10,335 nucleotides of DNA from an uncultured bacterium (GTDB lineage Bacteria > Planctomycetota > UBA1135 > GCA-002686595): NCBI GenBank assembly GCA_913058555.1, contig CAJXRJ010000213.1:1-10335 (forward strand). Direction: 5' to 3'. The notes below the pieces were generated by a model that made no database searches, was not told where the DNA came from, and was given only the letters and a program-made list of their open reading frames with translations. The first letter of the stretch is position 1. Every line of letters begins with the position of its first letter. A program made the translations under genes and the position numbers. Of this stretch, positions 7,378-10,335 are shown piece by piece.

Positions 7378-7932
7378 ATGATCAGAGATTTACGTTTCGA
7401 CGAACTCGAGCAGGCTGACCGCAAGCGTCGCCTCACCCGCCTCGTGATCGTGTGCCTCACGGCATCGACCTTGGTGACCTTTGGGGTCAGCCGAGAGTTG
7501 AAGATCAAAGACGAGTTTCAAGCGATCCCTGAGGCCCGGGTAGGGGACTTGCAGTCCCTGCGGACCCGTAAGCAAGGCATCTCGGGGCTCCTTTCGGAGC
7601 ACCATGTCTGGGCCGGGGCCTTTGCCGCGCGCCGGGAACTCGACGACCTCGTCCGCTCGATCCACGATGAGGAGAAAGTCCTCCGTGGCCTCGAGGAGAA
7701 GATGAAGAGCGAGGAAACCCGCATCCGTGAAGAGGCCGAGGCGGCGCGCGTTCGCGGCTTCGTTCTTCTCGAGCACAACAAGTTTGACCTGGCACTCGCT
7801 CAGTTTCAGAAGGCCCTTGACCTCTGCGATTCCCTGGGTGAGAAGGCCTGGGATGGCGGCCCCTGGAAGCACAGGGACGCGGTCGTGGTGGACATTCACG
7901 CGCTGAAGAGCCGCCGGAGCGAAGGCAAGTGA
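7378..7932 (+). CDS. Membrane-anchored coiled-coil/TPR protein, first gene of the mgl-like operon
   Basis: The 184-residue product matches no named family that I recognise. A short, charged N-terminus (1-19, ending DRKRRLTR) precedes one membrane helix (about 20-38, LTRLVIVCLTASTLVTFGVS). The flanking charges could place the N-terminus inside, but topology is not certain. Residues about 84-125 are charged and heptad-like (LDDLVRSIHDEEKVLRGLEE), which suggests a coiled coil. Residues about 123-156 (VRGFVLLEHNKFDLALAQFQKALDL) look like one TPR hairpin. The ATG at 7378 is used because it directly precedes the compact N-terminus; no Shine-Dalgarno is obvious, and earlier in-frame starts would run back into the hairpin and lipoprotein gene. 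The end overlaps the next gene by 4 nt (GTGA), implying translational coupling. From context it may anchor the TPR-Roadblock/MglB/MglA proteins to the membrane. Confidence 0.82.
   Translation: MIRDLRFDELEQADRKRRLTRLVIVCLTASTLVTFGVSRELKIKDEFQAIPEARVGDLQSLRTRKQGISGLLSEHHVWAGAFAARRELDDLVRSIHDEEKVLRGLEEKMKSEETRIREEAEAARVRGFVLLEHNKFDLALAQFQKALDLCDSLGEKAWDGGPWKHRDAVVVDIHALKSRRSEGK
7916..7919 (+). promoter_or_regulatory. Ribosome binding site supporting the GTG start at 7929
   Basis: GGAG at 7916-7919 lies 9 nt before the GTG at 7929, a standard spacing. It sits inside the end of the upstream gene and supports the 4-nt overlapping GTGA start/stop over later starts. Confidence 0.6.
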
Positions 7933-9008
7933 GTCTCTTTGGATGGATGACTACCCGCCGCGGCCGGATTCGGCGGGCGATGCGGGCCCTCGCACGGGAT
8001 GGCAGCACGTCGAACTACGTCGTGTTGGCCAAGGAGTATTCAGCCCTTGGCGAGCCGCCCAGCGTGCTCAAAGTGTGCCGCGAAGGGCTCGAGCTCCATC
8101 CTGAGAGCGCTGAGCTACAGCGCCTCGCCCGACGGGCCAAGGAGCTGCACCAAGAGCAGCGGCTCCACGACCTCAACCTCGAGCTCGAGAGCGCGCCCCG
8201 TGCGGCGCTGTTCCGCGAGCTCTGTGAGATCCAGCTGGAGAACGGTGACTCGCAGCACGCCCTCGAGGCGGCGCAGCGTTGGCGCAATCAGACCGATGAG
8301 CCGGAGGCCGCGTACTACGTGGCAGCTGCTCATGCTGAGTTCTTCTTCGATGGTAGGCGCAGTCGCGACGGTCTGCAGGCATTCCAGCTTGCAGCCGAAA
8401 GCGCGAAGCACCTGGCGCGGGACAAGCGTCCGCTCAGGCTCCAGTTCGAAATCGCCCGTCGCTGCGGGGCCTGGGAAGACGCGCGCATCGCATTGGCGCG
8501 GCTCCTGGAGCTCATGCCCGGAAACCCCCTCCTCGAGGCGCGTTTTCGCCGGGTCCTTTCGAACTGCGCTCACTCCAAGCCCTTGGCGAAGGCCCTGAGC
8601 GAAGTCGAGAAGAGCGGACGGTTTGTGGATGACGAGCCTGAAGAGGCCGGGAACTTCGACCGCGAGGCACTGCGCCCGACGCTCAAGCGTCTGGCAGCGC
8701 GCACCGAGGTCCACGTGGCCTTCTTCCTGCGGGGCAACACCGCCCTCGTTCAGGGGGCGCACGGTCCCACCGCGGACCGGACAGCACGGGCCGTTCGTGA
8801 AGTCCTCCAGGCGAGCCGCAGCGCGGCCCGCCGTATGGCCCTCGGCCGTGCTTTCGAGATCCGCGCCGAGGGCTCCTTTGGAGCGCTCGTCCTGAAGCCT
8901 GGTCCCCTCGGCACTGCCGCCGTTTGGACGTCCCAAATCCCTAAGGGCGAAATCGAGCAACTGCTCGAGCAGCTCAACGGCGAAAGCCCCATGGAGAGTG
9001 CAGCTTGA
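7929..9008 (+). CDS. TPR protein with probable C-terminal Roadblock/LC7-like domain
   Basis: The 359-residue product starts at GTG 7929, overlapping the previous stop. There is no signal peptide or membrane helix, so it is cytoplasmic. Residues about 25-210 are helical, TPR-like pairs: NYVVLAKEYSALGEPPSVLKVCREGLELHPES (split at residue 44 by PP), ALFRELCEIQLENGDSQHAL, and RRCGAWEDARIALARLLELMPGNP (each shown in part). TPRs usually bind protein partners. An acidic linker (about 222-245) leads to a domain at about 248-350: a helix, strands VHVAFFLRGN and TALVQGAHGP, a long Ala-rich helix (284-305), strands FEIRAEGSFG and ALVLKPG and GTAAVWTSQI, then a closing helix. This order fits the Roadblock/LC7 fold used by GAPs and scaffolds of small GTPases, though sequence similarity is weak. 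It overlaps the MglB-like gene by 1 nt. I infer that it connects the MglA/MglB switch to other proteins or to the membrane protein upstream. Confidence 0.82.
   Translation: MSLFGWMTTRRGRIRRAMRALARDGSTSNYVVLAKEYSALGEPPSVLKVCREGLELHPESAELQRLARRAKELHQEQRLHDLNLELESAPRAALFRELCEIQLENGDSQHALEAAQRWRNQTDEPEAAYYVAAAHAEFFFDGRRSRDGLQAFQLAAESAKHLARDKRPLRLQFEIARRCGAWEDARIALARLLELMPGNPLLEARFRRVLSNCAHSKPLAKALSEVEKSGRFVDDEPEEAGNFDREALRPTLKRLAARTEVHVAFFLRGNTALVQGAHGPTADRTARAVREVLQASRSAARRMALGRAFEIRAEGSFGALVLKPGPLGTAAVWTSQIPKGEIEQLLEQLNGESPMESAA
8993..8996 (+). promoter_or_regulatory. Ribosome binding site and TGATG coupling before the MglB-like gene
   Basis: GGAG at 8993-8996 lies 11 nt before the ATG at 9008. 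The stop TGA (9006-9008) and the start ATG (9008-9010) share one base. An in-frame TTG at 9005 would add only one Met, and ATG is preferred. Confidence 0.55.
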
Positions 9009-9628
9009 TGCACGATGTCCTCCAGCCATTGACCCAGCAGCCTGGTGTCAAGCAAGCCGCGGTGATCTCATCGGACGGCGTCCCCGTGTGCGTCCTGGAG
9101 CGCGCTTCGATGAAGAGCGGGGAGTTCGTGGACTGCACGAACTCGAGTCAAGCGTCCCTCGAGGGCCAACGCATCGACCCCGCGTCCCTGGTCGCCCTGG
9201 CTGCGAGCTGGGTCGACGATGTCATGCGGGCCGGAGGACAGATTGCATGGGAACTCCCGAAGCGGTTCGTCCTCTGCGCGAGCCAAGGCACCCTCGTCGT
9301 CCAACAGGGCCCGAACGCCCATGTCATGGTCGTCATAGAGCCATCGATCTCACCGGAGGCCTTCGCGTTTCCGCTTGAGGCCGCCGTCGAGCGACTCCAC
9401 CGGCTCCTCCGGGATCTCGGTCGGTTCGATCCGGACCAGAATGCCGCGGCCCTGCCGCGCCCACAGCACACGGAGTCGCCCGCGGCTCCGTCCATCGCCG
9501 ACTACGCCGCTGGCGGACAAGCGATGAACCAAGGCGACGCCACCGGCCCGGGTCAATCCGGCGGCTATCCAAGCGTCCTTCCACATAATCCGAGTAGCGC
9601 CCCCTTCGACTCCACTGGAGACCACTGA
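9008..9628 (+). CDS. MglB-like Roadblock/LC7 domain protein, probable GTPase-activating partner
   Basis: The 206-residue product has an N-terminal Roadblock/LC7 domain (about 3-138). Helix VLQPLTQQPGV leads into strands QAAVISSDGVPVCVL (16-30), a central helix after the DPASLVALAASWVDDVM segment (57-73), strands RFVLCASQGTLVVQQG (86-101) and AHVMVVIEP (104-112), and a closing helix (EAAVERLHRLLRDLG, 124-138). The PGV...VISSDGVPV pattern is the family signature. In Myxococcus, MglB is a homodimeric GAP for MglA; adjacency to an MglA-like gene supports that role here. Residues 139-206 are a low-complexity tail rich in Pro, Ala, Gly, Gln and Ser, which makes this protein longer than Myxococcus MglB (about 160 residues). 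The gene overlaps the upstream stop by 1 nt and ends 1 nt before the GTPase gene, so all are probably co-translated. GAP activity is inferred. Confidence 0.9.
   Translation: MHDVLQPLTQQPGVKQAAVISSDGVPVCVLERASMKSGEFVDCTNSSQASLEGQRIDPASLVALAASWVDDVMRAGGQIAWELPKRFVLCASQGTLVVQQGPNAHVMVVIEPSISPEAFAFPLEAAVERLHRLLRDLGRFDPDQNAAALPRPQHTESPAAPSIADYAAGGQAMNQGDATGPGQSGGYPSVLPHNPSSAPFDSTGDH
9617..9620 (+). promoter_or_regulatory. Ribosome binding site for the MglA-like gene
   Basis: GGAG at 9617-9620 lies 9 nt upstream of the ATG at 9630. It sits in the last codons of the MglB-like gene, whose stop TGA (9626-9628) is 1 nt before the ATG. This supports the start and translational coupling. Confidence 0.65.
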
Positions 9629-9629
9629 G

Positions 9630-10323
9630 ATGGTTCAGATCAACTTCGCTCAAAAGAGCGTGACGACGAAAATCGTCTACTACGGCCCGGGTATGTCGGG
9701 CAAGACCACCAACTTGGAGATCGTGCACCAGCGCGCTCCCGAGTCCAACAAGGGGGATCTGACCAGCATCTCGACGGACGGGGACCGCACGCTGTTCTTC
9801 GACTTCATGCCGCTTGACCTCGGCACAGTCGCTGGCATGCGGACGCAGTTCCAGATCTACACCGTGCCTGGACAGGTCTACTACAACTCGACGCGAAAGC
9901 TCGTACTTCAGGGCGTGGACGGCGTGATCTTCATCGCCGACTCGAGCGCCTCGATGCTCGAGGAGAACCTCGAGTCCTTGGCGAACCTCGCTGAGAACCT
10001 GAAGGAGTACGGCAAGGACATCGACGAGATCCCGCTCGTCATCCAATACAACAAGCGCGACCTTCCGGACGCGATGACGGTGGAGGACCTTGAGAAGCAC
10101 CTCAACCCCCGGGGCGTGCCATCGTTCGAAGCCATGGCCAACTCCGGTCACGGTGTGTTTCCGACGCTGAAGTCCATCGCGGCGCGGGTCCTCGACTCGA
10201 TCCACGAGCAAACCGGCGCGTCGAGTGCCGGGGCATCGTCGGCGATTCCGCCGCAGGCTCCGAGGCCAGCTGCTCCTATGGCTGCGACTGGGCCCGCCGC
10301 CGTGCCGCTCTCGGCGCCTGCGC
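9630..10323 (+). CDS. mglA: MglA-like Ras-superfamily small GTPase, C-terminus cut by adapter
   Basis: This is a small GTPase of the bacterial MglA family, a nucleotide switch that sets cell polarity and motility direction in Myxococcus. The first 231 residues are present. The P-loop is GPGMSGKT (19-26). Switch I is around 41-57 (KGDLTSIST...DRTLFFDF). The G3 motif is the MglA-type TVPGQVYY (78-85), with Thr in place of the usual Asp, which is normal for the family. G4 is NKRD (141-144) and G5-like is ANSGHGVF (170-177). As I recall the Myxococcus sequence, similarity runs along the whole domain (KIVYYGPG, TTNL, RTLFFDF, VIQYNKRDLP). The GTPase fold ends near 195. After it comes an Ala/Pro/Ser tail of at least 36 residues, absent from the roughly 195-residue Myxococcus MglA. 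No stop is reached before the adapter at 10324. It is the last visible gene of the operon, 1 nt after its probable GAP. Confidence 0.95.
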
Positions 10324-10335
10324 CTGTCTCTTATA
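10324..10335. other. Nextera mosaic-end fragment (non-biological), right end
   Basis: CTGTCTCTTATA matches the first 12 bases of the reverse-complemented Tn5 mosaic end (CTGTCTCTTATACACATCT), as expected from adapter read-through. With the full adapter at the other end, a chance match is unlikely. The apparent residues PVSY at the end of the GTPase are therefore at least partly artificial. Confidence 0.93.

Noticed and set aside
8115..9029. Minus-strand open frame of 304 codons opposite the TPR-Roadblock gene
   Set aside because: The plus-strand gene fits a tightly overlapping operon and has TPR structure; the antisense product shows no coherent motif.
9333..10211. Minus-strand open frame of 292 codons opposite the MglB- and MglA-like genes
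   Set aside because: It spans two well-recognised plus-strand genes and is composed of biased Arg/Val/His-rich sequence.

Overview
This is a GC-rich bacterial fragment, most likely from a planctomycete (phylum Planctomycetota) or a near relative. The clue is the leftmost gene. It is a Ser/Thr kinase with a short N-terminal helical region, a kinase core, an Ala-rich membrane segment and a GWEWYLL motif, which together are the usual front half of planctomycete kinase-WD40 proteins. The MglA/MglB-type GTPase genes at the right end also occur in Myxococcota and other phyla, so they do not settle the taxonomy. Species cannot be told from the sequence.

Both ends are artificial. Bases 1-46 are Illumina Nextera library sequence (end of P7, an i7 index, the read-2 adapter and the transposase mosaic end). 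Bases 10324-10335 are the start of the same mosaic end in reverse. Genuine DNA therefore runs from about 47 to 10323, and the first and last genes are cut by the library or assembly, not by biology.

Layout. 47-1593 (minus): receptor-like Ser/Thr kinase, C-terminus missing. 1594-2170: long divergent spacer with no convincing gene. 2171-3340 (plus): patatin-like phospholipase fused to a C-terminal ferredoxin-like domain, whose second cluster motif has Asp in place of one Cys. 3341-3524: spacer with small hairpins. 3525-7145 (plus): 1206-residue putative lipoprotein made of about ten Ig-like (SwmB/Big_5-type) modules. 7185-7224: a very strong GC hairpin that separates this gene from the next unit.

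7378 to the end (plus): a tight four-gene operon with start/stop overlaps. It encodes a membrane-anchored coiled-coil/TPR protein, a TPR protein with a probable C-terminal Roadblock domain, an MglB-like Roadblock protein, and an MglA-like small GTPase with a Pro/Ala-rich tail. MglA and MglB are a known GTPase/GAP pair that controls cell polarity and motility in Myxococcus. The two upstream genes look like a membrane anchor and an adaptor for that switch. This operon and the patatin-ferredoxin fusion are the most interesting parts of the window. No tRNA, rRNA, CRISPR array, transposase or phage gene was seen.
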